Positions 1 to 8,904 of a stretch of DNA of 64,000 nucleotides are shown here, piece by piece. The notes under the pieces are model-generated. The model did not search any database, had not been told where the DNA came from, and worked only from the letters and a program-made list of their open reading frames with translations. The stretch covers positions 1 to 64,000 of the forward strand of contig NZ_JAAHHW010000021.1 of assembly GCF_010692325.1 (NCBI RefSeq), read 5' to 3'. The position numbers were made by a program, and so were the translations under genes. Source of the stretch: Moorena sp. SIO3I8. GTDB taxonomy: Bacteria; Cyanobacteriota; Cyanobacteriia; Cyanobacteriales; Coleofasciculaceae. Position 1 is the stretch's first letter. Every line of letters starts with the position of its first letter.

Positions 1-351
1 TGATAGCTTAAATCCAATATCCCTGTTGTACTTAGATAGATTTTCTTTGGCTTAAGTGCTCTTCATGGCTTATGATACACTGTCAAGTTTTCACTGTCAA
101 ATTTTCGGTCAATTTACAGTGATTTTATCACTTTCTTTCAATGCGATTACCCTGTATTAAAAACGCTGTATAATTATTGGTTTTTCGTTAATTTACCATT
201 GAAAGTTGTAAATTAACAATTTTAAACTTTCAATGGTAAATTAACAATTAACAATCAACAATTAACACTTAACTAATCTCTACTCCCTGTTCCCTCTTCT
301 GAGTTCCCTATTCCCTGTTCCCTACTCCCTATTCCCTAATATCTATTGCAT
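1..351. repeat. Intergenic with AT-rich direct repeats and heptamer array
   Basis: No gene is seen. Bases 195-270 hold repeated ATTAACAATT-type words, including an inverted pair around TTTCAATGGTAAATTA and its near copy. Bases about 280-340 hold a degenerate heptanucleotide array of CTCCCTA/CCCTGTT/CCCTATT type, the first of many such short tandem repeats in the window. The array lies just downstream of the uracil-DNA glycosylase stop. Confidence 0.7.
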
Positions 352-1050
352 CTAAGAGCGAATCTCATCTAACTTAGCACGCACTTTCTGGATATCTTGC
401 CACATCAGCCACTTTGGACTACCTTGATCTCGTTTGGGATTCCGCAGTAGGTAAGCAGGATGGAGAATTGGCATACACCACTTATGCCCTTCCCATTCCA
501 TCCAGGTACCCCGAATCTTAGTAATCCCCTTCTTGTTACCAGTTAAGCCTTTTACCGCTGTGGCACCAGTGAACAGAATAATTTGGGGGTCTACTAGGCG
601 AATTTGCTCCAACAAGTAAGGTTTGCACGCTTCAATTTCATCAGGAGTAGGAGTGCGGTTACCAGGAGGTCGGCACTTCACCATGTTACAAATATATACA
701 TCTTGTTCACTATCGATTTTCACAGATGCCAAAATTTTCTCCAACAGTTGCCCTGCTCTGCCTACAAAGGGCTTACCAGTCTCATCTTCTTGTTTACCCG
801 GTCCTTCCCCAATAATCATAATTAGGGCATTAGGGTTGCCACGTCCAATAACAGCCTGAGTGCGGGTAGCTCCTAATTCGCACCGTTGGCAAGATTGACA
901 GTGTTCTGTCAAGGATTCCATGGTGTCGTAAGTGCCAGGAGGAATAGGGATTTTGGCATCAGTGGGGATTAGCTCCCTTTGGACATTGTTGGGCTGTGAT
1001 GGGGTTAACTCTGATTCGTCAAAAAGACTAAGTTGTTCTCCGTTGGACAT
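352..1050 (-). CDS. Family 4 uracil-DNA glycosylase (Fe-S)
   Basis: This enzyme should excise uracil from DNA in base-excision repair. The 232-residue protein has an N-terminal extension of about 45 residues, then a CxxC pair (CQRC) starting the glycosylase fold. It carries the uracil-binding motif GEGPGKQED, the segment NMVKCRPPGNRTPTPDE, a further Cys (EACKPYL) and the C-terminal HPAYLLRNP motif. The cysteines fit the [4Fe-4S] ligands of family 4/5 enzymes. The extension is typical of cyanobacterial versions, which are otherwise about 190-220 residues. The ATG at 1050 starts MSNGEQLSLF. The gene stands alone and diverges from the phosphoribosyltransferase at 1214. Function is assigned with high confidence from family motifs. 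Confidence 0.92.
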   Translation of the reverse strand: MSNGEQLSLFDESELTPSQPNNVQRELIPTDAKIPIPPGTYDTMESLTEHCQSCQRCELGATRTQAVIGRGNPNALIMIIGEGPGKQEDETGKPFVGRAGQLLEKILASVKIDSEQDVYICNMVKCRPPGNRTPTPDEIEACKPYLLEQIRLVDPQIILFTGATAVKGLTGNKKGITKIRGTWMEWEGHKWCMPILHPAYLLRNPKRDQGSPKWLMWQDIQKVRAKLDEIRS

Positions 1051-1213
1051 GAGGGCTCACAGAAATTTTTGCAGGCATAAGGCACCTTACTACTAATAGT
1101 AGATTCAGGAGATTGTGAGCAAGTAATTATTACAATCTTTCTTTTGATACAGTAATCTTGACAAAAATCCGTAATTATAATATATATCAGGCAACTTCAT
1201 ACCGGAGGAAGCC

Positions 1214-1936
1214 ATGCACACTGCCCCGCTGTTTAGCGATCGCGCTGATGCCGGTGAGCAGCTCGCTCAAGCACTTATCCCCTTGGTGAGCAGGCTGCAC
1301 GCTACAGGTATTGATGCAACGCCTATTGTATATGCACTACCTCGGGGGGGTATCCCAGTAGCAGCACCAGTAGCTCGGGCACTGGATTGTCCACTAGATA
1401 TTGTAGTGGCAAAAAAAATTACCACGGCTCGCAACCCAGAATTAGCAATCGGTGCGGTGACTTCCTCGGGAGTTGTACTTTGGTCTGGGCAAAGGCGATG
1501 GCGAAACAAAAATGCTCAATGGCAGGAAATAGTATTAGCTCAAGCTCAAGAAAAAGCCCAAGCTCAGCTAGCTCAACTGCAACCGGGTTGTCCGAAAACC
1601 AATCCTACTGGTGCCCTAGCGTTGCTGGTTGATGATGGCATTGCTACTGGAATGACCATAGCAGCAGCAAGCGCAGCAGTAAAAGCCCACAATCCAGCAC
1701 AGGTCTGGATTTGCACACCAGTGGCACCAGGAGGATTAATACCCTGGTTATCACAATGGTGCGATCGCATGGTTATCTTACAAACACCGGAACCCTTTCT
1801 AAGTGTCAGCCGCTTCTACCTCAAATTTCCTCAAGTTAAAACCGAGGAAGCTCTAAGCTATTTACAGGAGCATAACTATAAGCATAACTATATTAGAATA
1901 TCAGAGTCTTCAGTCAACGCTAGCCTAGAGCATTAA
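1214..1936 (+). CDS. Phosphoribosyltransferase family protein
   Basis: A 240-residue type I phosphoribosyltransferase-like protein. The PRPP-binding loop is clear as LLVDDGIATGMTIAAA (about residues 136-151), and an early segment ALPRGGIPVAAPVARAL fits the pyrophosphate-loop region. The substrate is not predictable; many cyanobacterial members of this stand-alone family are uncharacterised. A strong Shine-Dalgarno (GGAGGAA) sits 5 bases before the ATG and fixes the start. The short gene at 1953 follows 16 bases downstream, so co-transcription is likely. The last 30 or so residues look low in conservation. Confidence 0.85.
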   Translation: MHTAPLFSDRADAGEQLAQALIPLVSRLHATGIDATPIVYALPRGGIPVAAPVARALDCPLDIVVAKKITTARNPELAIGAVTSSGVVLWSGQRRWRNKNAQWQEIVLAQAQEKAQAQLAQLQPGCPKTNPTGALALLVDDGIATGMTIAAASAAVKAHNPAQVWICTPVAPGGLIPWLSQWCDRMVILQTPEPFLSVSRFYLKFPQVKTEEALSYLQEHNYKHNYIRISESSVNASLEH

Positions 1937-1952
1937 CTAGCTACTTTAATTT

Positions 1953-2258
1953 ATGAGACTTTGGCAGTTTTGGTGGCGAACATTAGTGCTTTCAACCCAG
2001 TACAATCCACCAGAGTTCGTTGAATTAATGATGACCTCATTGGCAATGGCATTACTAGCCACCTGGGGATATTATACCGATGACTGGCCCTATCTGGTAC
2101 TCAGTTCTAGCTTTGCTATGGGAGCAGCCGTATCCATGTGGGTCAGGGGTACAACCATGCCTTCCTCTAATTCCCCTATGGTTCAGGTAATGGCTATCGT
2201 GTTGATTATCTACAGCTTTTATGCTTTTTCTCACCTTGTCGATGACATTTTGACTTAA
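1953..2258 (+). CDS. Small membrane protein, unknown function
   Basis: A 101-residue protein with about three hydrophobic segments (roughly residues 26-40, 46-62 and 76-98) and no recognisable motif. It sits 16 bases after the phosphoribosyltransferase in the same orientation, so it is probably the second gene of a two-gene operon. Its stop overlaps the stop of the convergent kptA gene by a few bases. I do not recognise a family; reality is supported by position and membrane-protein composition. Confidence 0.65.
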   Translation: MRLWQFWWRTLVLSTQYNPPEFVELMMTSLAMALLATWGYYTDDWPYLVLSSSFAMGAAVSMWVRGTTMPSSNSPMVQVMAIVLIIYSFYAFSHLVDDILT

Positions 2259-2803
2259 ATGTACACTGCTAAATACTCTGGTGATACCCAATCGACTAAC
2301 CAAATTCCATTATCAGAACAATAGAAGCTGTGACCAGCTTTGTGCATAGCTGCGGCATCAATGGCAAAAACCACAGGGCGACCATGTCTTGCTCCCACTT
2401 TTCTGGCAGTTGCCATATCTGTCGATAGATGAACATGATGTCGCGACATTTTACACAAACCTTGCCGGAGAATTGACTCAACTGCCCGGTGACCTGTGCC
2501 GTGATACAGCACATCTGGTGGAACCACAACTTCTAGTTGTAAATCGACTTTGACCGTATGACCTTGATTGGCACGAATTCGGGTACCTGTGGAGTCGAAG
2601 GAAAAGCGCTTCTTGTCATTTTTGGCAACTACTTGATCTAAATCAGCACGGCTGATCCGAAAGGAATGCTTTTTACAAGCTGCCAGTAGTTCCTCAACAC
2701 CAACCCAGCCACCAGGAGCGAGTGTGATTCCAATTCTCTGAGGCTGGTGCCGAAGATGCTTACTCAAATATTTACTAATTTTGACTAACCGAGACGGATT
2801 CAT
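2255..2803 (-). CDS. kptA: RNA 2'-phosphotransferase (Tpt1/KptA family)
   Basis: KptA/Tpt1 enzymes move a 2'-phosphate from RNA to NAD+, giving ADP-ribose 1'',2''-cyclic phosphate. The 182-residue protein has the N-terminal winged-helix signature (LVKISKYLSKHLRHQPQ) and the C-terminal NAD-binding segment (YHGTGHRAVESILRQGL ... RHHVHLS). These are the conserved Arg-His-containing motifs of the family, and the length is typical. The ATG at 2803 begins MNPSRLVKIS. The bacterial role is unknown, because bacteria lack the eukaryotic tRNA-splicing pathway that makes 2'-phosphates; RNA repair or ADP-ribosylation of RNA ends has been proposed. It converges with the gene ending at 2258. Confidence 0.92.
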   Translation of the reverse strand: MNPSRLVKISKYLSKHLRHQPQRIGITLAPGGWVGVEELLAACKKHSFRISRADLDQVVAKNDKKRFSFDSTGTRIRANQGHTVKVDLQLEVVVPPDVLYHGTGHRAVESILRQGLCKMSRHHVHLSTDMATARKVGARHGRPVVFAIDAAAMHKAGHSFYCSDNGIWLVDWVSPEYLAVYI

Positions 2804-3190
2804 ATTGATATAGTAGTTTGCTATTTTTTAAGTACATATTTCTGGGTTTTTAGGGAACAGGGAATAGGGAACAGGGAACAGGGAATAGGGAACAGGGAAC
2901 AGGGAATAGAGCAGTTTGTATGCAAACTAAGTTATTTATTATTGCAAATTAATAAGTCGATTTTATTTTTTTAACTTCATTTTCATAATTAAATTATCTG
3001 CAAATCGCTATTATTTTATAATAGTGGTGATAAACATTATTAAAGACCGCGCTGCATCGCTTTTCGTCAATTATTATTCCCGATTCCCGATTCCCGATTC
3101 CCGATTCCCGATTCCCGTTCCCCTCCTGGGAGGGGTTAGGGGTGGGTTCCGATTCCCGATTCCCGACTTCTGGAACAAGTCTAGTCGATA
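2804..3190. repeat. Intergenic with two heptamer arrays
   Basis: No gene is seen. Bases about 2852-2910 are GGGAACA/GGGAATA heptamers, and 3077-3118 are six copies of CCCGATT. Between them lies AT-rich sequence. The second array resumes at 3150-3165 after the block CCCCTCCTGGGAGGGG, a small palindrome (around 3120) that recurs at about 19430-19447. Confidence 0.75.
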
Positions 3191-3751
3191 TCATGGTGTA
3201 GTTCTGAATTGCGAAAGTAACCTTGAGAAGATCCAAGCAATATTCCAAGCATCATCTCCTCCCCGGTGGTGAGTACCTTCCAACGGTAGATTCAGTAAAT
3301 CCAAAGCTTGTGCCATACCAACTTCATGGGGCAAAGCATAACTAATGGCAAACAAGGTCTTGATGTTGATATGTCTGGAACCGAAGGGATATCTCACAAA
3401 ACGCGATGTACACTGTTTCTGAAATTGATTTCTATCATAATCCCCATAGCTGGCCCACACTCGCCGAGCAGATAAATACTTATCCTGTAGAATTGAACAC
3501 GCTTCAACAAACGATATTCCCTGGTCAACTTGCTCCTGGGTTAATGTAGTTAGTTTGGTACAAAATTCACTGACCCTTGAGCGTTCTGGTTTTACCAAAA
3601 TACTGTCTTTTTCCAGGGGCTTCCCAGAAACAACATCCAATACACAAATCCCAATTTCAATGATTTCGTTTTCTTGTCCTGGGGGTGGCTTCCCTTGCCA
3701 ACAGGTGGCTTCAACATCCACAACAAGAATTTGGTCGAGTTTTTTGGACAT
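3191..3751 (-). CDS. DEDDh 3'-5' exonuclease (ERI1/KapD-like)
   Basis: A 186-residue exonuclease of the RNase T/DnaQ fold. ExoI is visible as LVVDVEATCW with the two acidic metal ligands. ExoII lies around ASYGDYDRNQF, and ExoIII is HHRGGDDAWNIAWIF with the catalytic His and Asp. The pattern is closest to ERI1/KapD-type single-domain exonucleases, which trim RNA or DNA 3' ends; the true substrate cannot be read from sequence. The ATG at 3751 starts MSKKLDQILV. The gene is monocistronic and flanked by tandem-repeat DNA on both sides. Confidence 0.88.
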   Translation of the reverse strand: MSKKLDQILVVDVEATCWQGKPPPGQENEIIEIGICVLDVVSGKPLEKDSILVKPERSRVSEFCTKLTTLTQEQVDQGISFVEACSILQDKYLSARRVWASYGDYDRNQFQKQCTSRFVRYPFGSRHINIKTLFAISYALPHEVGMAQALDLLNLPLEGTHHRGGDDAWNIAWIFSRLLSQFRTTP

Positions 3752-4310
3752 ATTAGCCTCCGGCTAGTCGATGTTGGTCAGAATGTATAATTTAGAATGT
3801 AGAATTAAGAATTAAGAATTAAGAATTAAGAATGTAGAATTAAGAATGTAGAATGTATAGCGTTTCTAGGATTTATTAGGTACGCTTATCAAGCTCAAAG
3901 TCCCCCTTGATAAGGGGGAGCAACGGGGGATCCATTTGTACCTGATGGCATAGCGATGCAGCGCGGTCTTGGGGGTTTCCCCCATGAGCGACTGCATCAA
4001 GACAGAGAATTGCTATAGAAGACAGAATGTAGAATGTAGAATGTAAAATTTCAAATTCTAAATTCTAAATTCTACATTCTACATTCTCAAATACTGTGTT
4101 TGTATTACATTATAATACAAATTGCCAAGCATGTCTACTCAAGACTCTCCAACTCCAGACTCAGTACGTAAGCATATGCGCTACGCGCACGCTACTTGAG
4201 GTGCCGTCAGCCGTTGGCCAATGACTGATAGCTGATAGCTGATAGCTGATAGCTGATAGCTGATAGCTGATAGCTGATAGCTGATAGCTGACCACTGACC
4301 ACTGACCCAC
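3752..4310. repeat. Repeat-dense intergenic region
   Basis: No gene is seen. It contains AATTAAGAATTAAGA heptamers (about 3800-3860), a CCCCCTTGATAAGGGGG hairpin with flanking GGGGGATCC (about 3897-3932), more AATGTAGAATGTAGA repeats (4020-4090), and eleven or so copies of the heptamer TGATAGC (about 4222-4290). The region lies between the exonuclease start and the symporter stop. The last repeat runs up to the symporter terminus. Confidence 0.75.
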
Positions 4311-5795
4311 TCAAGACTCACGACTATCAACCAGTCTCCGGATCGGCTTGATTGATCCGACAATAATAATTAATCCGGAAAGGGCAACAATAGGGACAAC
4401 TGGCAGAAAACCGAAGGTAAGACTTTTGGGAATAATCCCCAACTGAAAGCCAATCACTGCGGCTTCACCCACAAGAATCGATACAATACAGGTCAGAGGA
4501 TGAATAGTTCTGCTATACAATACTGCAATTACCGTCGGAAACAGTACTGCTAATCCGGTAAAGGCTTGGGTTGCGATCGCAGTAATCGTATCTGGGGGAT
4601 TTTTGGCGATAATTAAACCAATAATTGCCAATAAAACAATCAGTAGTCTACCAACAAAGGTTTGTTCTTTGAGGGAAGCGGTTTTACGGAAATAAGCAAA
4701 ATAAATATCTCTAGTTAGCATGGAACTGAGAGCCAAAAGCTGGGAGTCTAAGGTTGACATCAAAGCAGCTAATGCTCCGACCATCACTAAAGATGCTAGC
4801 CAGATTGGTGTATGTTCTGCTAGCATCATCGGAAACACTTGATCAGATGCTTTTCCTGTCAGGTCAGAAAAGGAAATATGTCCCCACATTCCGATTAGTA
4901 CCGGACAAATAAACATGATAGCGCTTACTAGGGGATAAATCACTACCGAAACTTTTAGGGAATTGCTAGTTTTTGAGGTATAAAATCGCATGAACATCTG
5001 GGGAAACATAGGAACACTAAGCATCCAGAGAATCATGAAGCTAAACCACTTACGATAGGTAAAAAAATTATCTATACCCTGTCGAGAAAACAATTCAGGT
5101 TTGAGGGTGTAGACAGTACGGTTAGCTTCAGCAATCCCTCCTAGACTAGAAGCAATTGCTGCTACTGCTGCTAACATTAAGGTAAACATTAAAACCCCTT
5201 GGATAACATCGGTTAGGGCAACGCTTCTCATTCCCCCCATGAACACATACAGCACGATTACAACTGTCAAAAAGGTAGCCCCTGTAAAATAGGGAATTTG
5301 TCCATTGGTTAACGTTTCAAGAATATAGCCAGCTCCAATCGGTTGTAGGGTTAAGTAGGGAATGGTGAAAATTACCATAACCGCCAGAAAAATTAATTTG
5401 AGGGTATTGCTAATCCCAGGGGATACACCTGTGCTACGGAAACGAGCTTCCATCAATTCAGAAGGGGTGATTAAGCCGTGTTTGTTGCCTAAAAGCCAGA
5501 CTCGATAACCGATAAAATAAAAGGTTAGTGCGATTAAGCCAGTTCCAAACCCCATCATTCCGTAATAACTCAGACCAATGCGATACCCTGATCCTGAAAA
5601 TCCCAGAAAAGCAAAGGCGCTGAAATTGGTAGCAATTAGGGTGAAAAATAGGAGAATTGCTCCCATGTTACGGTCAGCTAAAAAATAATCGTCAGGGGTG
5701 TTTTGTTGTTGGCGATAACCAACTAGTCCTACCACAAGGGTTACTAATAAATACCCGGCCAGCACAACATAGGGAATAATCGAGTCTAGTGTCAT
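4311..5795 (-). CDS. Sodium:solute symporter (SSS family)
   Basis: A 494-residue polytopic membrane protein with about 13 hydrophobic segments, of the SSS/PutP-like family, which couples uptake of a small solute to sodium entry. Recognisable family stretches are the N-terminal YFLADRNMGAILLFFTLIATNFSAF, GFSGSGYRIG and the core GGMRSVALTDVIQGVLMF. The substrate (amino acid, pantothenate, acetate or other) cannot be told. The ATG at 5795 follows the stop of the 74-residue membrane protein by four bases, so the two are one operon. The terminal residues VDSRES abut the downstream repeat region, so the C-terminus may have been altered by repeats. Confidence 0.9.
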   Translation of the reverse strand: MTLDSIIPYVVLAGYLLVTLVVGLVGYRQQQNTPDDYFLADRNMGAILLFFTLIATNFSAFAFLGFSGSGYRIGLSYYGMMGFGTGLIALTFYFIGYRVWLLGNKHGLITPSELMEARFRSTGVSPGISNTLKLIFLAVMVIFTIPYLTLQPIGAGYILETLTNGQIPYFTGATFLTVVIVLYVFMGGMRSVALTDVIQGVLMFTLMLAAVAAIASSLGGIAEANRTVYTLKPELFSRQGIDNFFTYRKWFSFMILWMLSVPMFPQMFMRFYTSKTSNSLKVSVVIYPLVSAIMFICPVLIGMWGHISFSDLTGKASDQVFPMMLAEHTPIWLASLVMVGALAALMSTLDSQLLALSSMLTRDIYFAYFRKTASLKEQTFVGRLLIVLLAIIGLIIAKNPPDTITAIATQAFTGLAVLFPTVIAVLYSRTIHPLTCIVSILVGEAAVIGFQLGIIPKSLTFGFLPVVPIVALSGLIIIVGSIKPIRRLVDSRES

Positions 5796-5799
5796 CTCC

Positions 5800-6018
5800 T
5801 TAACGGTCTTCCTTAGACGAAGTTTCCCAGAAATTTAGCACAAATAGTAACAATGCGATCGCGAGGAGAATTTGTAAGGCAATAAAATAGAATACCCAGG
5901 GGGGAAGATGGAGCAAGGAGAAGGAAATGTCTTGCTGCCAAGACCAGAAATCTTGGGATAGCAGGAAAATTACCGTAAAGCAGAAAAACCAGAAAAATGA
6001 GGATTTTAAAATTGGCAT
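5800..6018 (-). CDS. Small membrane partner of the symporter
   Basis: A 72-residue protein with two hydrophobic helices (about residues 7-22 and 39-61) and a charged C-terminus. It lies directly upstream of the symporter with four bases between them. Small two-helix proteins (DUF997/YhdT or DUF3311-like) are commonly encoded next to SSS transporters, and this one fits that pattern by size and position, though I cannot assign the exact family. The ATG at 6018 is preferred over a GTG two codons upstream. Confidence 0.7.
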   Translation of the reverse strand: MPILKSSFFWFFCFTVIFLLSQDFWSWQQDISFSLLHLPPWVFYFIALQILLAIALLLFVLNFWETSSKEDR

Positions 6019-6610
6019 CAGCACTTTAGGAAAGGGAGTAGGGAGTAGGGAGTAGGGAGTAGGGAGATGGGAGATGGGGAGATGGGGAGATGGGGAGATG
6101 GGGAGATGGGGAGATGGGGAGATTTTTATTAAGGGTAATTGTTACAACATGATATTATAATTCTATTTTTATGAGTGTTTTTGCATCCATTGAGATCCAC
6201 CCTTAGGGAGTAGGGAATATGGAATCAAAATTATCACAATTCCTAAACGGATTGCTATTACTAGTCGCGACATTAATGTGAATCGTAAAAAAGAGCACTA
6301 ACTAAGGTATGGTAGACAATAGTGTTTTCTTACTGATCAACCATTATAGATAAGCTAGTGTCCATTTAATTTGCCTATTTTCTAGTTTCGGGAAAAGTCG
6401 TCAATCCCTCTTAGCCTCTTACCCTGCCCCACTCTCCTCTCATGTTGAGTATTTAAATTAGATGGGTTACAGCTTACTAAGGGTTACAGGTACTATAGCA
6501 ATGTTCCCTATTCCCTATTCCCTGTTCCCTATTCCCTGTTCCCTATTCCCTGTTCCCTAAAATCCCAAAATTGTGTACCTCACCCAATTGAAAACCGCTC
6601 TATAAACGGC
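6019..6610. repeat. Intergenic with heptamer and octamer arrays
   Basis: No gene is seen. Bases 6028-6066 are TAGGGAG heptamers and 6066-6124 are an octamer array (GATGGGGA). Bases about 6499-6560 are CCCTATT/CCCTGTT heptamers ending in a tail CTCACCCAATTGAAAACCG (about 6581-6599), which recurs beside other arrays in the window. The middle part shows nothing recognisable. Confidence 0.75.
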
Positions 6611-7975
6611 ATGGCCAATTTCCCTCATCGACCGTTAGCCGTTGATTTATTTGCTGGTGCTGGTGGTTTCTCCCTAGGGATTGAGCAGGCGGGGTTTGAT
6701 GTTGCCCTCGCCGTTGAACAAGACCCAATTCATGGGGCAGTGTATGCCTTCAATTCCCCCCAAACCAAGGTTTTATGTACCGACATTGCTACCCTGTCTG
6801 GTCAGGAAATTCAGAAAGCCCTGAGGGAGTGGGCAACTGAAAGGGGGCAAAACCAAGACTGTAATCAAGACTGTACAGAGGTTTCATCGAAGGTTTCTAC
6901 CATTGATCTAGTCATTGATCTAGTGATTGGTGGACCCCCTTGTCAGGGATTCTCCTTGATCGGTAAGCGTCAAGTAGATGATGCACGCAATAATTTAGTG
7001 TTTGAGTTCTGCCGTTTGGTCAAAGAACTCCAACCACGCTATTTTGTGATGGAGAATGTTCCAGGCTTAGCTCAGAAGAAATACCAAGACCTGTTCGAGC
7101 AGCTAATCAGCGAGTTTAAAGCAGCTGGCTACACCATAACTGAGCCAGTCAAGGTCTTGAATGCAGCAGATTTTGGCGTGCCTCAAAAACGGCGGCGGTT
7201 GTTTTTACTGGGTTCTAGGCTTGGGGAAACACCAGTGGCTTATCCTGACTCAGAACTAGGCTCTCACCAATGGGTAACTGTTAAGGATGCGATCGCAGAC
7301 TTGCCTAACTTAGATGATTTTCCCGAACTCCAGAAAACCGATTGTGTTGAACTAACACCAGAACAGCTAGACCTGCTCCAAGCTTTAGCCATGCCCTATG
7401 TAGAAAAGTTAAGGGATATAATCACCGATCCTGGTAACTTTGCCTATCCCCGCCAGTGGAATCCTCAACTATTGACCAGTTCCCTGCAAACCCAGCACAC
7501 GGAAGCCTCTATTGAGCGGTTTAGAAACACACCCATGGGCGAGGTAGATACTACCAGTCGCTTACGACGCTTACACTGGGATCAACCATGCCATACCCTA
7601 AGAGCAGGTACTGGTTATAAAAACGGTCGCTACACCTCTCCTCGCCCCATTCATCCTGATTATCCACGGGTCATCTCGGTGCGAGAGGCCGCTAGACTGC
7701 ACTCATTTCCAGATTGGTTTCGCTTCCACCAGACCAAATGGCATGGATTTCGACAGGTCGGTAATGCTGTACCACCACGATTAGGACGGGTTTTGGGTAA
7801 ACAAATTATGACAGCCTTGGCCCTTGAACCATCAGTGCCAACCACAACTATCAAGCTCTCAGATACGAAATTATTAGCCTTTAGACAGTTCCAGGCATCT
7901 AAGTATTGGACTATAGTGATATTTATTCCTTTTTTAGTCTGCTGCTTCCCATCTCCGATCGTTCTCTTCTCCTAG
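6611..7975 (+). CDS. C5-cytosine DNA methyltransferase, orphan
   Basis: A DNA cytosine-5 methyltransferase. Motif I is DLFAGAGGFSLGIEQAGF (residues about 13-30), the catalytic motif IV is GGPPCQGFS, motif VI is ENVPG, motif VIII is VPQKRRRLFLLG, and motifs IX-X are REAARLHSFPDWF and RQVGNAVPPRLGRVLGKQI. No restriction endonuclease is adjacent, so it looks solitary. The order resembles the cyanobacterial enzyme known to modify CGATCG in Synechocystis (M.Ssp6803I); that target is the core of HIP1, which is abundant here, but specificity is inference. The last 40 or so residues are hydrophobic and unlike the family, perhaps read-through into foreign sequence. Confidence 0.92.
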   Translation: MANFPHRPLAVDLFAGAGGFSLGIEQAGFDVALAVEQDPIHGAVYAFNSPQTKVLCTDIATLSGQEIQKALREWATERGQNQDCNQDCTEVSSKVSTIDLVIDLVIGGPPCQGFSLIGKRQVDDARNNLVFEFCRLVKELQPRYFVMENVPGLAQKKYQDLFEQLISEFKAAGYTITEPVKVLNAADFGVPQKRRRLFLLGSRLGETPVAYPDSELGSHQWVTVKDAIADLPNLDDFPELQKTDCVELTPEQLDLLQALAMPYVEKLRDIITDPGNFAYPRQWNPQLLTSSLQTQHTEASIERFRNTPMGEVDTTSRLRRLHWDQPCHTLRAGTGYKNGRYTSPRPIHPDYPRVISVREAARLHSFPDWFRFHQTKWHGFRQVGNAVPPRLGRVLGKQIMTALALEPSVPTTTIKLSDTKLLAFRQFQASKYWTIVIFIPFLVCCFPSPIVLFS

Positions 7976-8171
7976 AATCAACATGCTGTATATCACGACC
8001 GTCAACGCTGATCGGCTACTAGTCTGCCATCGTTGTAACTCAGATCACAGGTTAACCCCTATCCCATCACCACAAATTTTGATCTCGAATCACTACTAGC
8101 TAGGACTCTCTCTCACAGACTATCTCTTCAAAATTGCCGATAGTTAAAATTACAGAGATTATGTGGAGCCC

Positions 8172-8378
8172 ATGAAACCCTCTCAAGTGATCTTCCCCAA
8201 ATTCCCAGTGCAGCACATAGCTAAGCGTATTATTCATATGCGCCAAATTACCCGCATTGACCAACAGCTCTTTATGTCAGCTTTACTAGCCAAGGCATCA
8301 CTTTCACTAGAAGAGCAAACCCTAGTCCAAGAGATTTATGACGGTTTGAACCGTGGATTGATTCGAGTAGTGGAATAA
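8172..8378 (+). CDS. Small conserved cyanobacterial protein, unknown
   Basis: A 68-residue protein from the ATG at 8172 (an in-frame GTG at 8163 is possible). It is a helical, soluble protein resembling a short cyanobacterial family of unknown function whose members start with MKPS and end in a helix of ...DGLNRGLIRVV type. GGAG lies just before the ATG at short spacing. No motif gives a role. It stands alone between the methyltransferase and the MITE-like repeat. Confidence 0.6.
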   Translation: MKPSQVIFPKFPVQHIAKRIIHMRQITRIDQQLFMSALLAKASLSLEEQTLVQEIYDGLNRGLIRVVE

Positions 8379-8479
8379 ACTATATCACTTCTGATCATGA
8401 GGGTCAAACCAATCAATTCTAGGGGCGCTTCCCTTGCGCCCGAACCCTGTGCGCTCTTAAACCTGTGGTCGGCAGCAAG

Positions 8480-8609
8480 TGATATCATGTGCGGTTGAAT
8501 ACTTACACGCTTGCGCCGAATCGAAGGCAGAAAGCAGCTATGCTGAAGTAAAGGAGTAAGGTTTAATCCCAGAAGGTTTTTTATCACTAATTATCCGGAC
8601 ATAATATCA
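8480..8609. mobile_element. MITE-like element copy 1 (130 bp, 15-bp terminal inverted repeats)
   Basis: The ends TGATATCATGTGCGG (8480-8494) and CCGGACATAATATCA (8595-8609) are inverted repeats of 15 bp with two mismatches. The interior matches, almost base for base, the sequence at 24941-25087 (GAATACTTA, CCGAATCGAAGGCAG, GCAGCTATGCTGAAGTAAAG, TTATCACTAATTATCCG). No coding capacity is present. Two related copies with terminal inverted repeats fit a non-autonomous transposable element; no target-site duplication could be recognised. Confidence 0.6.
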
Positions 8610-8904
8610 AACAACCCCCAACCTGGAATTATATCATCTCCGCATAATTACTCTTAATACAAATTTTTCCGAGCACCTGAGCACCCGATCAACCCATCTG
8701 CTAGTAAAGCATGACTACCTAGATCTAAAAGAGATCAGTGTTTATCTCAGTTTTTGTTATTATAATCTTTTGTGAGTTGATAGTTGCATTGAACTCTGGC
8801 TGATCGTGTATTGTCAGCCAGGTGCAACTTTTCTTGGCATTGCTGAATCGAGGGATGAATATCAGTGGGGTGGGCATCCTGCCTGCCGGATAATTGTAAC
8901 GGGC

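Noticed and set aside
4181-4363. 60-codon frame through the TGATAGC heptamers
   Set aside because: Consists almost wholly of the repeat (AISYQLS) and overlaps the symporter end.
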